Positions 1-8,774 are shown, numbered from the stretch's first letter. The stretch: 64,000 nt of DNA from Jeotgalibacillus soli (GCF_000829435.1 NZ_JXRP01000016.1:16538-80537), one strand, 5' to 3'. Numbers and translations: made by a program. Notes: generated by a model not told the origin, from the letters alone.

Positions 1-6
1 ATTTTT

Positions 7-15
7 TGTTATGAT
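7..15 (+). promoter_or_regulatory. possible extended -10 promoter
   Basis: TG-n-TATGAT is seen about 40 bp upstream of the response regulator start. The -35 region lies outside the window, so this is only a partial promoter call. Confidence 0.35.
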
Positions 16-53
16 AAAATGATCGAAATAGCTGGATGAAACGAGGAAATGAC

Positions 54-728
54 ATGACAGGCCGTAGTATTTTAGTCGTCGATGACGAAGCACCAATGAG
101 AATGTTAATAAGGTCTTTTCTTGAAAAAGAGGGGTATCGTGTTTCAGAAGCTCCAAATGGGATTGATGCACTTAACCTGGTTTCTGCCAAATCATTCGAT
201 CTTATTTTATTAGATGTTATGATGCCGTTTATGGATGGGTATGCCTTTACAAAAGAATTAAAGCAGAAAGACGATATTCCGATTATTTTTTTATCTGCGA
301 AGGGGGAAGAATGGGATAAAATAAAAGGACTAAAGATGGGTGCTGATGATTATATCGTGAAACCCTTTCATTCAGGTGAGCTTTTAGCTCGAATTGAAAC
401 GGTCCTTAGAAGAGCCTTTCCTCTTAATCATAAGAAAAATATAATAAAAGCCGGCCCAATTAGGTTAGATTTAAACGCGCATCGAACGTTTCTTGATCAA
501 GAGGAAATATCGCTTACATTAAAGGAATTAAACATTCTTTCCTTATTGATTCAGTGTGAAAATACAGTGTTGTCAAGAAATCGTTTGATGGAATCCGTTT
601 GGGGGGCAGAATACAGTGGAACAGAAAGAACAGTTGATACGCATATAAAAACACTTAGAATAAAGTTGAAAAAACATGGGGAACTCATTAAAACGGTATG
701 GGGAATCGGATATAAATTTGAGGTGTAG
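54..728 (+). CDS. OmpR-family DNA-binding response regulator
   Basis: Cytoplasmic response regulator of a two-component system. The receiver domain has the acidic pair at about residues 10-11, the phospho-acceptor Asp54 in LLDVMMPFMDG and the conserved Lys103 in VKPF. The C-terminal half is a winged-helix (Trans_reg_C) domain ending in the typical GIGYKF. An ATG also exists at 36, but GAGGA at 43-47 is well spaced for the ATG at 54, so I chose 54 (224 aa). The stop overlaps the ribosome-binding region of the histidine kinase that starts 3 bases later, so the two are one operon. The target regulon is unknown; the Sco/PepSY/YtkA genes downstream suggest copper or respiratory-envelope functions (inference). 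Confidence 0.9.
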   Translation: MTGRSILVVDDEAPMRMLIRSFLEKEGYRVSEAPNGIDALNLVSAKSFDLILLDVMMPFMDGYAFTKELKQKDDIPIIFLSAKGEEWDKIKGLKMGADDYIVKPFHSGELLARIETVLRRAFPLNHKKNIIKAGPIRLDLNAHRTFLDQEEISLTLKELNILSLLIQCENTVLSRNRLMESVWGAEYSGTERTVDTHIKTLRIKLKKHGELIKTVWGIGYKFEV

Positions 729-731
729 GAG

Positions 732-2129
732 TTGAAGATATTTAAACAGAATTTTAGTCAAAAAATCGTCATGCTGCTGGTAGGAAGTGTGGCGGTAACG
801 ATTCTTTTTTCATTTTTTTTCTTGCATTTTCTCTATAAGGATCTCTATATAAACAGTATTCGGGAATCCGTCCAGTATCAAGGTCAACGGACTGCAGCGC
901 ACTACCATTACGGAGAACTAAATGAGGAAATCATACAAAAAATTCATTGGTATAATGTCGTTTCAGAGTATGAAGTGATTGTCGTGGATAATTTAGAGGA
1001 GCTTACGAGCACTTTTCCCTACCAAATAGGAAATAAGGAGTTCATTTCTGAAGACGATCAACGGATGTTAAACGCTGGTAATTCGGTCATGAAAGAAGGA
1101 TTTGTGGAAGAATTTCAACGGCAGGTGATTGGTGCCATATTTCCAATAAATGATGGTAATACGACTATTGGTTATATTTATATTTATGTTCCGTTAGCGG
1201 GTCTGTCACAGGTATTTGGCAACAGTCTTCCAGTCTTGTCAGGTACCGGACTCATTTTCTTTATTATACTTAGTTTGATTATCAACAGGATAAGAAGGTC
1301 CTTGTTTCAACCGCTTAATGAAATTCAGATGCTATCAAAAGAAGTATCAAAAGGCAATTACAGCCATCGCTTAGAGCTTGCTAAGCACGACGAGATTGGA
1401 CAGATGGCAAAGGCGTTTAATGAAATGAGTGAAGCGTTGGAAAATCAAGAGGAACGCAAAAAAGAATTTCTCTCAAATGTGGTTCACGAGCTTCGCACGC
1501 CTCTGACTTACATTGGCGGATACACGGAAGCACTAAGCAAAAAGCTTTTTACTTCACCTGAAGAAGAAAAGCAATATTTGCTTACAATTGAACAAGAGGT
1601 GGATCGTTTAAATAAACTCATATTTGATCTAGTTGAGCTTAATAATTTACGGGATGAATTATATCATTTTGAGAAAGAACCAATTGTGATTGGACAATTA
1701 TTATATGACACATGTGATTTATTTCTCATTCATTTATCAGAAAAATCTATATCGATTCAGCTCGATGTAGATGAAGAGCTGATTGTTTTCAATGATCCGA
1801 AACGCTTACAGCAAATTTTTTACAACGTTATTGATAATGCGATAAAATATTCAATCGGAAAAGGGTCCATTCGAATTACGCTTAGAATGAGGAATGGGGA
1901 TTTCGTGTTCGAGGTGACAAATACGGGTTTGTCAATTTCTACGGAAGATTTAGATCAGATTGGAGAAAGATTTTTTCGAACCGATAAAGCACGGAACCGG
2001 GGTACCGGCGGAACAGGGTTGGGGTTATCCATTGTAAAAGAAATTATTCGATTGCAAGAGGGAACATTTTCAATTACTAGTAATACTGCCGGAGAAGTCA
2101 AGGTCAGTATTGTATTGCCAATAAACTAG
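732..2129 (+). CDS. sensor histidine kinase, HAMP-HisKA-HATPase
   Basis: Membrane sensor kinase partner of the preceding regulator. There is an N-terminal membrane helix (about residues 12-33), an extracellular loop of about 130 residues, a second helix (about 160-185), a HAMP linker, a HisKA domain with His252 in VVHELRTP, and a C-terminal ATPase domain with the N box (DNAIKYS) and the G box GTGGTGLGLSIV. The start is TTG, 3 bases after the regulator stop, with GAGGTG 6 bases upstream. The 465-aa length is normal for the class. The ligand cannot be read from the sequence. Confidence 0.9.
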   Translation: MKIFKQNFSQKIVMLLVGSVAVTILFSFFFLHFLYKDLYINSIRESVQYQGQRTAAHYHYGELNEEIIQKIHWYNVVSEYEVIVVDNLEELTSTFPYQIGNKEFISEDDQRMLNAGNSVMKEGFVEEFQRQVIGAIFPINDGNTTIGYIYIYVPLAGLSQVFGNSLPVLSGTGLIFFIILSLIINRIRRSLFQPLNEIQMLSKEVSKGNYSHRLELAKHDEIGQMAKAFNEMSEALENQEERKKEFLSNVVHELRTPLTYIGGYTEALSKKLFTSPEEEKQYLLTIEQEVDRLNKLIFDLVELNNLRDELYHFEKEPIVIGQLLYDTCDLFLIHLSEKSISIQLDVDEELIVFNDPKRLQQIFYNVIDNAIKYSIGKGSIRITLRMRNGDFVFEVTNTGLSISTEDLDQIGERFFRTDKARNRGTGGTGLGLSIVKEIIRLQEGTFSITSNTAGEVKVSIVLPIN

Positions 2130-2153
2130 CATCGTTTTAAGTGGAAATTGGAC

Positions 2154-2161
2154 AGGAGGAG
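2154..2161 (+). promoter_or_regulatory. Shine-Dalgarno unusually far from its ATG
   Basis: AGGAGGAG is the only good ribosome-binding sequence upstream of the Sco-like gene, but it ends 20 bases before the ATG at 2182. No ATG, GTG or TTG lies in frame at normal spacing. Confidence 0.45.
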
Positions 2162-2181
2162 TCGTAATAAATCGTTTAATC

Positions 2182-2739
2182 ATGAAAAAACACGTATTGG
2201 TATTGATATTCGCTTTCCTGATGCTGACGGCTTGCTCATCTCAGCAAACACAAGGTACTCCAATCTCTTCTTTTTCATTTATGAATCAACACAGTCAGGA
2301 ATTTGGCATGGAGCAGTTGGAAGGAAAAGTATGGATTGCTGATTTTATTTTTACGAATTGTGAAACGGTATGTCCCCCAATGACCGCAAAGATGGCTGAA
2401 CTTCAGCAAGAGATTAAGGAAAAAGAATATGACGTAGAATTCGTATCCTTTAGTGTAGATCCCGGCAATGATACACCAGAAAAGTTGAATGAGTATCTTA
2501 CACACTTTACAAATAACGATGATCATTGGAATGTGCTTACAGGATATACACAAGATGAGATTGAAAAATTTGCACTGGAGGAATTTCAAACGCTGGTCCA
2601 CAAACCGGATTCAACTGATCAAGTTCTTCATGGCGTGAATTTTTATGTAATCAATTCAGATGGCGTCATTGTTAATGAATTCGGCTTTACGGAGCCTGAT
2701 TTAACTGAAAGTATTTTAAAAGAGATTGAAAAACAATGA
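2182..2739 (+). CDS. Sco1/SenC-family lipoprotein
   Basis: Membrane-anchored thioredoxin-fold protein of the Sco family, which in Bacillus delivers copper to the CuA site of cytochrome c oxidase. A lipoprotein signal peptide ends in the lipobox LTAC (Cys18). The copper-binding motif CETVCP is present, as is the conserved His in VLHGVNF near the C terminus. The 185-aa length fits the family. The ATG at 2182 gives a complete signal peptide, although the Shine-Dalgarno sequence lies 20 bases away. It sits between the two-component system and a PepSY/YtkA gene pair, which fits metal or respiratory-chain assembly. Confidence 0.9.
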   Translation: MKKHVLVLIFAFLMLTACSSQQTQGTPISSFSFMNQHSQEFGMEQLEGKVWIADFIFTNCETVCPPMTAKMAELQQEIKEKEYDVEFVSFSVDPGNDTPEKLNEYLTHFTNNDDHWNVLTGYTQDEIEKFALEEFQTLVHKPDSTDQVLHGVNFYVINSDGVIVNEFGFTEPDLTESILKEIEKQ

Positions 2740-2758
2740 AAATAATATGCCTCGCGTA

Positions 2759-2785
2759 AAAGCTGCCTAATACGCAGCTTTTTTT
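2759..2785 (+). terminator. rho-independent terminator after sco-like gene
   Basis: The stem AAAGCTGC/GCAGCTTT has a 7-base loop and is followed by a T tract. Confidence 0.85.
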
Positions 2786-2956
2786 GTTGAGAAAAAGTTT
2801 ATTCCTTCATAAGAATTTCACATTTCTTTGATAATATTTATTTAATGGAACGGCTATTGATCTTGTAAACAGTATGAATGGAAAGAAAGTAGGTTATGAC
2901 TGATTGGAAACGTGTTTGATTCAAAACGTTCATAGGGCTAATAAAGGAGAATGAAT

Positions 2957-4348
2957 ATGGAAGAACAAGTACAAGTATTAACTTCCAGTAATAAAAAAAG
3001 CCATGCTTCTTGGTATCAAGCGGTATATCGCTGGCATTTTTATGCCGGATTGTTTGCAGCACCTTTTTTGCTGATTCTTGCATTCAGCGGAGCAGTCTAT
3101 TTATTTAAACCACAGATCGAGGACTTTCTTTACAGAGATGTATATATAGTTGATCAAGGAGGAGAGCAAACAATTGCCCCATCGGCTATTATTGCTTCCG
3201 TTCATGAAATCTATCCTGATGCAGCCATTTCTACATATAAAGTATATGAAGAGCCGACAAGAACCGTTGAAGTAGGATTGATAGAAGGTGAGACAGCAAA
3301 ATCAGTTTATGTAAATCCGTATACAGGAAACGTTCAAGGTGAATTAATTGTAAGTGAGAAATTTACTGAGCTATTTAAGAAGCTTCATAGTGAACTGATT
3401 ATAGGAGGCACAGTTGCAAATCGGCTGGTCGAGCTGGCTGCGTGCTGGACAATCTTACTGTTGCTTACAGGTCTGTATTTGTGGTGGCCGCGAAATCGAA
3501 AATCAATTTTTGGAACAGTTCTGCCTCGCTTTGGTGTAAAGGGACGTACGTACTGGAGAGATCTGCATGCAGTTCCAGCTTTTTGGTTCTCCATCATGAT
3601 TGTTGTTTTAATAGCAACAGGTCTGCCATGGTCAGGTATCATGGGTGAACAAATAAATCGGCTAGCTGTAGTGACAAATAGCGGATATCCATCCTTTGCT
3701 CAAGCCTGGGGTGAGAAACCATCTTCAACCGTTCGTGCACAAGACGTTGCAGAGGATGTGCCGTGGGCTTCAGAAAACATGACAGTTCCATCTTCCCCTA
3801 CTGGAGGCTATTTGACGCTTCCTGTTGAAGACATTAGTATGATTGCATCGATGCAGCAAGTGGCGAAGCCCTTTACTATTTCTATGCCGCAAGGGGAAAA
3901 GGGGGTCTATACAATTGCGACATCTCATTCAGCTCCTTGGAATAATGCGACCTTGCATATCGACCAGTACAGCGGCGGTGTATTGTCAGATGTTCGATTC
4001 AATGAATACGGTGTATTGGCGAAGGCGATTACCGCTGGGATTGCTTTTCATGAAGGGCGCTTATTTGGATGGCCTAATCAAGCCTTAGGATTAATGACCT
4101 GTCTAGCGATAATAGGGATTGTAGTGAGTTCATTTATTATGTGGAGAAATAGAAAGCCGGTTGGACTAGGAAGCCCAAAAAAGCCTGTTAGTAAACAGGC
4201 AGCAAGAACGGTGCTGGTTTTGATGCTGGTCGGCGGAATTTTAATGCCGCTTGTTGGAGTCTCGATCATTGTCGTGTATTTATTTGATCAGCTGCTAATT
4301 AAGAGAATACCTGCCTTGAATCACTGGTTTAATGGAAAAACATCATAG
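2957..4348 (+). CDS. PepSY-associated TM domain protein
   Basis: Integral membrane protein of the PepSY_TM (PiuB-like, iron-regulated membrane protein) family. The first helix follows YRWHFYAGLFAAPF, the usual family opening with a conserved His. A second helix lies at about residues 155-175 (LLLLTGLYLWWP), a third near 215-235, and two more near the C terminus. PepSY-like repeats sit in the extracytoplasmic segments. AAAGGAG at 2943-2949 favours ATG 2957 over the ATG at 2951. It forms an operon with the YtkA-like lipoprotein 17 bases downstream. Members are linked to metal reduction or uptake; the exact role is unknown. Confidence 0.85.
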   Translation: MEEQVQVLTSSNKKSHASWYQAVYRWHFYAGLFAAPFLLILAFSGAVYLFKPQIEDFLYRDVYIVDQGGEQTIAPSAIIASVHEIYPDAAISTYKVYEEPTRTVEVGLIEGETAKSVYVNPYTGNVQGELIVSEKFTELFKKLHSELIIGGTVANRLVELAACWTILLLLTGLYLWWPRNRKSIFGTVLPRFGVKGRTYWRDLHAVPAFWFSIMIVVLIATGLPWSGIMGEQINRLAVVTNSGYPSFAQAWGEKPSSTVRAQDVAEDVPWASENMTVPSSPTGGYLTLPVEDISMIASMQQVAKPFTISMPQGEKGVYTIATSHSAPWNNATLHIDQYSGGVLSDVRFNEYGVLAKAITAGIAFHEGRLFGWPNQALGLMTCLAIIGIVVSSFIMWRNRKPVGLGSPKKPVSKQAARTVLVLMLVGGILMPLVGVSIIVVYLFDQLLIKRIPALNHWFNGKTS

Positions 4349-4365
4349 ATAGGGAGCGTTATAAC

Positions 4366-4857
4366 ATGAAAAAATGGATGATTGGAATGGCAGCAGGATT
4401 GTTATTGATCGCAGGATGCGGTAATGGAGAGGAAGAAGAACAAAATACTGCAGTTCCTGAGATTGTTGATGCAAAGATCATCATTCCGGAAATGGTAGAA
4501 TCTAATGAAGAAACACCGCTTCAGGTAAGGCTGACACAGGGTGGTGAACCTGTTAATGATGCGAATGAAGTCGTGTTTGAACTGTGGAATGACGTTAATG
4601 GCGGAGAAAGTGATATGATTCCAGCTGTCCGTAAGGGAGACGGAGTTTATCAAATCAACATGATGTTCGAAGAAGATGGCGTCTACTCGCTTCAAACTCA
4701 TGTAACGGCAAGAGATATGCACGTAATGCCAAAGAAACAATTTACGGTGGGGGAAGTAACAGAGGAGCAGCTCGAAAAAGCGAATGAAAACATACAAAAT
4801 CAAGAAAGTAATCACATGGAAGGTGAACATGACGATCAAGGAGATCATGAGCATTAA
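4366..4857 (+). CDS. YtkA-like lipoprotein with His-rich tail
   Basis: Secreted lipoprotein: the signal peptide ends at the lipobox IAGC (Cys19), followed by an acidic linker. The body (about residues 30-130) resembles the YtkA/FixH-like beta-sandwich domain, including VRLTQGGEPV and the ending SLQTHVTARDMHVMP. The last 20 residues are rich in His, Asp and Glu and could bind metal (inference). It is co-transcribed with the PepSY protein and followed by a strong terminator. FixH/YtkA-like proteins are linked to copper supply for oxidases, which agrees with the neighbouring Sco protein. Confidence 0.8.
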   Translation: MKKWMIGMAAGLLLIAGCGNGEEEEQNTAVPEIVDAKIIIPEMVESNEETPLQVRLTQGGEPVNDANEVVFELWNDVNGGESDMIPAVRKGDGVYQINMMFEEDGVYSLQTHVTARDMHVMPKKQFTVGEVTEEQLEKANENIQNQESNHMEGEHDDQGDHEH

Positions 4858-4919
4858 TTTTTATACGAATCTCTTTTTAAGATTGTAAGCCTTTTTTAAG
4901 GGTGCATGGCAGTGATACA

Positions 4920-4962
4920 AAAAAACGTCATCTTTGGTTGAGTTCCAAAGATGACGTTTTTT
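4920..4962. terminator. bidirectional terminator
   Basis: A perfect 18-bp stem with a 7-base loop is flanked by A and T tracts. It sits between the convergent YtkA-like and GntR genes and can serve both. Confidence 0.92.
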
Positions 4963-4994
4963 GGTGTGTTACTTTTTATTAGAGTAAATAGTCG

Positions 4995-5672
4995 CTATTC
5001 AAATGTTTCCTTTGCCAATATTTTAATTAAGTAAGAGAGATCAGTCGCTATATGATCATGCATTGCTTTCGCCGCAGCGGACTTGTCTCTATTTCGTATA
5101 TGTTCTGCAATCATCGTGTGCTGATAAATAATCTCTTTACATCTTTCACGATTTTCAACATTCATACTTCGATAGAAAAAAGTAAGTACACGTAGATTTT
5201 CGAGCTGCTTTTCCAATCGTTTATTTTTACTGGCATGAATGATTGCATCATGATAAGCAGAGTTCAGATGAAGAATCTCCAGAGGAGAATCTCTATGATT
5301 GGCTATATAAAGTTCGTGTGAGCGTGAAATGATCATTTCAATTTTCATTATCTCTTCTTCCATTGCATGTTGAGTGGCGAGAGAGACAGCTAATGATTCA
5401 AGGACCTGTCTGCATTCATAAATTTCTACAGCATCTTTAATAGATGGCTTATAAACAAAAATTCTGGAACGATCATCCAGGATCAGCAGCCCTTCCTGTT
5501 CCAATGTTCGAATGGCCTCGCGAACTGGACTTCTGCTTACTTCAAATTCACGCGCAATTTTTGCTTCGTAAAGTCTTTCGCCGGGCTTGTAGTCCCCAAC
5601 GATGATCATTTCTTTAAGTGTTTGATGAACTTGATCATGATAAGAAAGGCTTTTTTTAATAGTAGGCTTCAT
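4995..5672 (-). CDS. GntR/FadR-family transcriptional regulator
   Basis: DNA-binding repressor or activator with an N-terminal winged helix (about residues 10-75, including GERLYEAKIAREFEVSRSPV) and a C-terminal all-helical FCD ligand-binding domain. The length (225 aa) is typical. AGGAG lies 8 bases before the ATG. It is divergent from a dicarboxylate transporter and a tartrate/D-malate dehydrogenase. An identical 10-bp palindrome, CTGTCGACAG, lies in the 5' region of both sides, so it probably represses itself and the transport operon and responds to a hydroxy-dicarboxylate (inference). Confidence 0.9.
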   Translation of the reverse strand: MKPTIKKSLSYHDQVHQTLKEMIIVGDYKPGERLYEAKIAREFEVSRSPVREAIRTLEQEGLLILDDRSRIFVYKPSIKDAVEIYECRQVLESLAVSLATQHAMEEEIMKIEMIISRSHELYIANHRDSPLEILHLNSAYHDAIIHASKNKRLEKQLENLRVLTFFYRSMNVENRERCKEIIYQHTMIAEHIRNRDKSAAAKAMHDHIATDLSYLIKILAKETFE

Positions 5673-5690
5673 AGGGATTCACTCCTGATT

Positions 5691-5700
5691 CTGTCGACAG
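5691..5700. promoter_or_regulatory. palindromic operator copy 1 (GntR side)
   Basis: CTGTCGACAG, a perfect 10-bp palindrome 18 bases upstream of the GntR start codon. It is identical to the copy at 5844-5853. TGTCGACA-type cores are typical of FadR-subfamily regulators. Confidence 0.7.
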
Positions 5701-5803
5701 AACTATGGGATTAGTTTACCAAATAAAGATGGAATACAACAACTTATGCAACATAAAAACTATTAAATAACCATTTTGCACTATTTATTATAGTAAAAAA
5801 CCA

Positions 5804-5831
5804 TTGACTCTAATTTACTATTCCTTGTAAA
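5804..5831 (+). promoter_or_regulatory. candidate promoter of the transporter operon
   Basis: TTGACT, then 16 bases, then TGTAAA. The second operator copy would fall just after the transcription start, a repressing position. The -10 match is weak. Confidence 0.4.
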
Positions 5832-5843
5832 ATTAGTCTTAAC

Positions 5844-5853
5844 CTGTCGACAG
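5844..5853. promoter_or_regulatory. palindromic operator copy 2 (transporter side)
   Basis: A second exact CTGTCGACAG, about 80 bases upstream of the transporter start, followed by the partial repeat TCGGCAG. Confidence 0.7.
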
Positions 5854-5891
5854 TCGGCAGAATTAAGTTTTATTAGGACTTGTATATCTTT

Positions 5892-5906
5892 TTGTAAGCG
5901 CTTTAT
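5892..5906 (+). promoter_or_regulatory. cre-like catabolite repression site
   Basis: TTGTAAGCGCTTTAT fits the CcpA consensus WTGNAANCGNWNNCW with one mismatch. It lies between the promoter and the start of the transporter gene, a roadblock position. Confidence 0.45.
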
Positions 5907-5931
5907 TATTGAGAGGAATGGAGGACAAAAG

Positions 5932-7572
5932 ATGAATGTTACAGCACTCTGGGATTCACTATGGAACTCCCATAGAAAGACAAAGCAGCTTTTATTCTTT
6001 TCTTTGCCAACGAAAAAGGGCAAAGAAAGTCTGAATGTTCGGCAAGATGCTATCGATACTGAACCTGAAAAACAACCAAGCTATAAAACGGCACAAAAAG
6101 TAGGATTAATTGTTGGACCTTTGTTATTTATTCTGTTTGCCTTTTTTATTTCGCTTGAGGGATTAAGCACGGAGGGCAGAATGGTCCTAGCCACAACACT
6201 TTGGGTAGCCACATGGTGGATCACAGAAGCCATTCCAATTCCAGCAGCTTCTTTGTTGCCTATTATTTTGTTGCCAATGACAGGTGCATTGGAAGGTGGA
6301 GCGGTAACGGCAAGCTACGGTGATCCGATTGTGTTTTTATTTCTTGGTGGGTTTATGATTGCCTTAGCAATGGAGAAGTGGAACTTACATAAACGAATTG
6401 CATTAAATATTATTGCCATTGTCGGAACAAGCACGTCGAATATTGTTCTTGGGTTTATGCTTGCAACAGCCTTTTTATCCATGTGGGTATCAAACACCGC
6501 AGCGGTTATGATGATGCTTCCAATTGGTACAGCGATTACCTATCAAGTTGGACAAGCGTTAAAGAACAGTAAAGAAAACTATGCAAATGAGCAGGAAAAA
6601 TTTGATAAAGCACTTATTTTTGCTATTGGATATGCAGGGACAATTGGTGGGCTTGGAACGTTAATTGGAACACCACCTAACATTATTCTTGCAGGAATTG
6701 TAGAGCAGCTTTATGGCATTCAAATTTCGTTTGCTGGCTGGATGCTCTTCGCTTTTCCAGTCGTAGTCATCTTATTATTTGGCAGCTGGCTTTACTTGAT
6801 CAAAATAGCTCATCCGATCAAATTAAAAAGACTTCCGGGTGGAAAAGAATTAATTCAAGCTGAAAAGAAAAAGCTTGGAAAAATGAGCTATGAAGAATTA
6901 ATGGTTTCGCTTGTGTTTTTCTTTGCTGCATTTATGTGGATTACTCGTACATTCCTGTGGGAGGGTGGGAATTTCATCGATATACCAGGAATTAGTGACA
7001 CGATGATTGCGATGATTGCTGCAGTCTTGCTGTTTATCATTCCAGCTTCAGGGATGGGAGGCCGTATACTTGATTGGACAGTAGCAAAGGATGTTCCGTG
7101 GGGAATTTTGTTATTATTCGGTGGAGGACTTGCGATTGCGGCAGGCTTCCGTGAAACAGGACTAGCAAGTTGGATTGGCGGACAGCTGACTGTTCTTGAA
7201 GGTGTTAATTTTATTATTATTATTATTGCAGCTACGGGACTTGTCCTATTCTTGACAGAGATTACATCCAATACGGCAACTGCTACTATGATTTTACCTG
7301 TATTAGCAGCTTTAGCACTTGCAATTAATGTTCATCCATATGCGCTAATGGTACCAGCAGCAATGGCAGCTAACTGTGCGTTTATGCTGCCGGTTGGCAC
7401 ACCGCCTAATGCCATTATTTTTGCCACTGGAAAGATTAAAATTTCTGAAATGGTTAAAAACGGCTGGTGGGTGAATCTTCTAGCATGGGTACTCATTGTA
7501 GGAGCGGTTTATTTCCTTATTCCATTGCTATGGGGTATTGATTTAACTGTATTTCCTGACGAGTTTAGATAA
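5932..7572 (+). CDS. DASS-family Na+/dicarboxylate symporter
   Basis: SLC13/DASS-type secondary transporter (SdcS/CitT superfamily) for C4-dicarboxylates or related hydroxy acids. It has about a dozen membrane segments, the paired substrate and sodium motifs SNTAAVMMMLPIG (N-terminal half) and SNTATATMILPV (C-terminal half), and the GTPPN signature twice (LIGTPPNIILAG, VGTPPNAIIFATG). The first 45 residues are a hydrophilic extension before the first helix. GGAGG at 5920-5924 supports this ATG. The tartrate/D-malate dehydrogenase gene follows after 38 bases, so tartrate, D-malate or malate is the likely substrate (inference). Confidence 0.9.
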   Translation: MNVTALWDSLWNSHRKTKQLLFFSLPTKKGKESLNVRQDAIDTEPEKQPSYKTAQKVGLIVGPLLFILFAFFISLEGLSTEGRMVLATTLWVATWWITEAIPIPAASLLPIILLPMTGALEGGAVTASYGDPIVFLFLGGFMIALAMEKWNLHKRIALNIIAIVGTSTSNIVLGFMLATAFLSMWVSNTAAVMMMLPIGTAITYQVGQALKNSKENYANEQEKFDKALIFAIGYAGTIGGLGTLIGTPPNIILAGIVEQLYGIQISFAGWMLFAFPVVVILLFGSWLYLIKIAHPIKLKRLPGGKELIQAEKKKLGKMSYEELMVSLVFFFAAFMWITRTFLWEGGNFIDIPGISDTMIAMIAAVLLFIIPASGMGGRILDWTVAKDVPWGILLLFGGGLAIAAGFRETGLASWIGGQLTVLEGVNFIIIIIAATGLVLFLTEITSNTATATMILPVLAALALAINVHPYALMVPAAMAANCAFMLPVGTPPNAIIFATGKIKISEMVKNGWWVNLLAWVLIVGAVYFLIPLLWGIDLTVFPDEFR

Positions 7573-7610
7573 AGAGATCGCAGCATGTATAGGAAATGGG
7601 GGATGGAATG

Positions 7611-8672
7611 ATGAAAACATATGATATTGCTGCTCTACCCGGGGATGGGGTTGGGAAAGAGGTTGTTTCTTCAGCGATAGAAGTCATTGGCGCACTATCA
7701 GATGTGCATGGAGGACTTGCCTTTCGTTTTACAGAATTTCCGTGGAACTGTGATTACTACATGGAACACGAAACGATGATGCCACCTGATGCAATGAAGA
7801 CGCTGGCACAGTTTGAAGGGGTATTCCTGGGGGCTGTTGGAAATCCTGCTATTGTTCCTGATCATGTATCCCTTTGGGGGATGCTAATAAAAATAAGACG
7901 TGAATTTGAACTATCCATTAACATGCGGCCTGCCAAAAAAGTACGAGGCATAGAATCACCGCTCGTAAATCCGAAAAGCTTTGATCTGGTAGTTGTAAGA
8001 GAGAATAGTGAAGGGGAATATAGTGAGGTTGGAGGCCGTATTCATCGCGGTGCTGATGAAATGGCCATTCAAAACGCTATTTTCACTAGAAAAGCAACAG
8101 AAAGAGCGATTCGGTTTGCATTCGAGCTCGCTGGAAAGAGAAATAAGCATGTAACTAGCGCGACTAAATCCAACGGGATCTATCACTCTATGCCATTTTG
8201 GGATGAGGTATTCACAGAAGTTGCGAAGGAGTATCCGGATATTGAAAGCAGATCAAATCATATTGATGCATTGGCAGCTTTCTTTGTGACGAAGCCGTAT
8301 GATTTTGATGTTATCGTAGCAAGTAATTTGTTTGGAGACGTGCTGACTGATATTGGTTCAGCGATTATGGGCAGTATTGGAATTGCCCCGTCTGCAAACA
8401 TTAATTTAAGTGGTAAGTATCCATCTATGTTTGAGCCTGTTCATGGTTCCGCTCCGGATATTGCAGGGAAGGGAGTTGCTAATCCAATAGGACAGATTTG
8501 GACGGCAAAGCTCATGCTTGATCACTTTGGTGAAGAAGAGCTTGGACGCGAGCTTCTCACGATCATTGAAGACGCAACAGAAGCGGGAATTAAAACACCC
8601 GATATCGGAGGAAGATCAACGACTGCGGAAGTGACGGAAGAGATCTGTAGCAGAATTCGTAAAAAAGGTTAG
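7611..8672 (+). CDS. tartrate/D-malate dehydrogenase, decarboxylating
   Basis: NAD-dependent beta-decarboxylating dehydrogenase of the isocitrate/isopropylmalate family, closest to the TtuC/YeaU/YcsA group that oxidises tartrate and D-malate. Visible motifs are the N-terminal LPGDGVGKEV, the substrate Arg cluster around LSINMRPAKK, the Tyr/Lys region RENSEGEYSEVGG, the catalytic Lys-Ser-Asn around TSATKSNGI, the metal-site Asp in SNLFGDVLTDIGS, and FEPVHGSAPDIAG. The start is ATG 7608 or 7611; GGGGGAT fits 7611 best (353 aa). It is co-transcribed with the transporter, forming an uptake-and-oxidation module. Confidence 0.88.
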   Translation: MKTYDIAALPGDGVGKEVVSSAIEVIGALSDVHGGLAFRFTEFPWNCDYYMEHETMMPPDAMKTLAQFEGVFLGAVGNPAIVPDHVSLWGMLIKIRREFELSINMRPAKKVRGIESPLVNPKSFDLVVVRENSEGEYSEVGGRIHRGADEMAIQNAIFTRKATERAIRFAFELAGKRNKHVTSATKSNGIYHSMPFWDEVFTEVAKEYPDIESRSNHIDALAAFFVTKPYDFDVIVASNLFGDVLTDIGSAIMGSIGIAPSANINLSGKYPSMFEPVHGSAPDIAGKGVANPIGQIWTAKLMLDHFGEEELGRELLTIIEDATEAGIKTPDIGGRSTTAEVTEEICSRIRKKG

Positions 8673-8690
8673 GGAGTATTAGATTATTTT

Positions 8691-8735
8691 AAAGGATGTG
8701 TGTCACGATTTTATTGTGATTCACATCCTTTTTTT
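8691..8735 (+). terminator. terminator of the transporter-dehydrogenase operon
   Basis: The stem AAAGGATGTG/CACATCCTTT carries extra internal pairing and is followed by a T tract. Confidence 0.88.
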
Positions 8736-8766
8736 CGATTACTTTACATGCGTTGAGCCTTTTTTG

Positions 8767-8774
8767 CATACATT
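8767..8774 (+). promoter_or_regulatory. sigma-E type -10 element before prkA
   Basis: CATACATT fits the sporulation sigma-E -10 consensus CATACAHT, 32 bases upstream of the prkA start. A good -35 match is not obvious. Confidence 0.45.

Noticed and set aside
4402..4854. 150-codon minus-strand frame opposite the YtkA-like gene
   Set aside because: Shadow of a well-supported lipoprotein gene; low-complexity Phe/Ile/Cys-rich translation.
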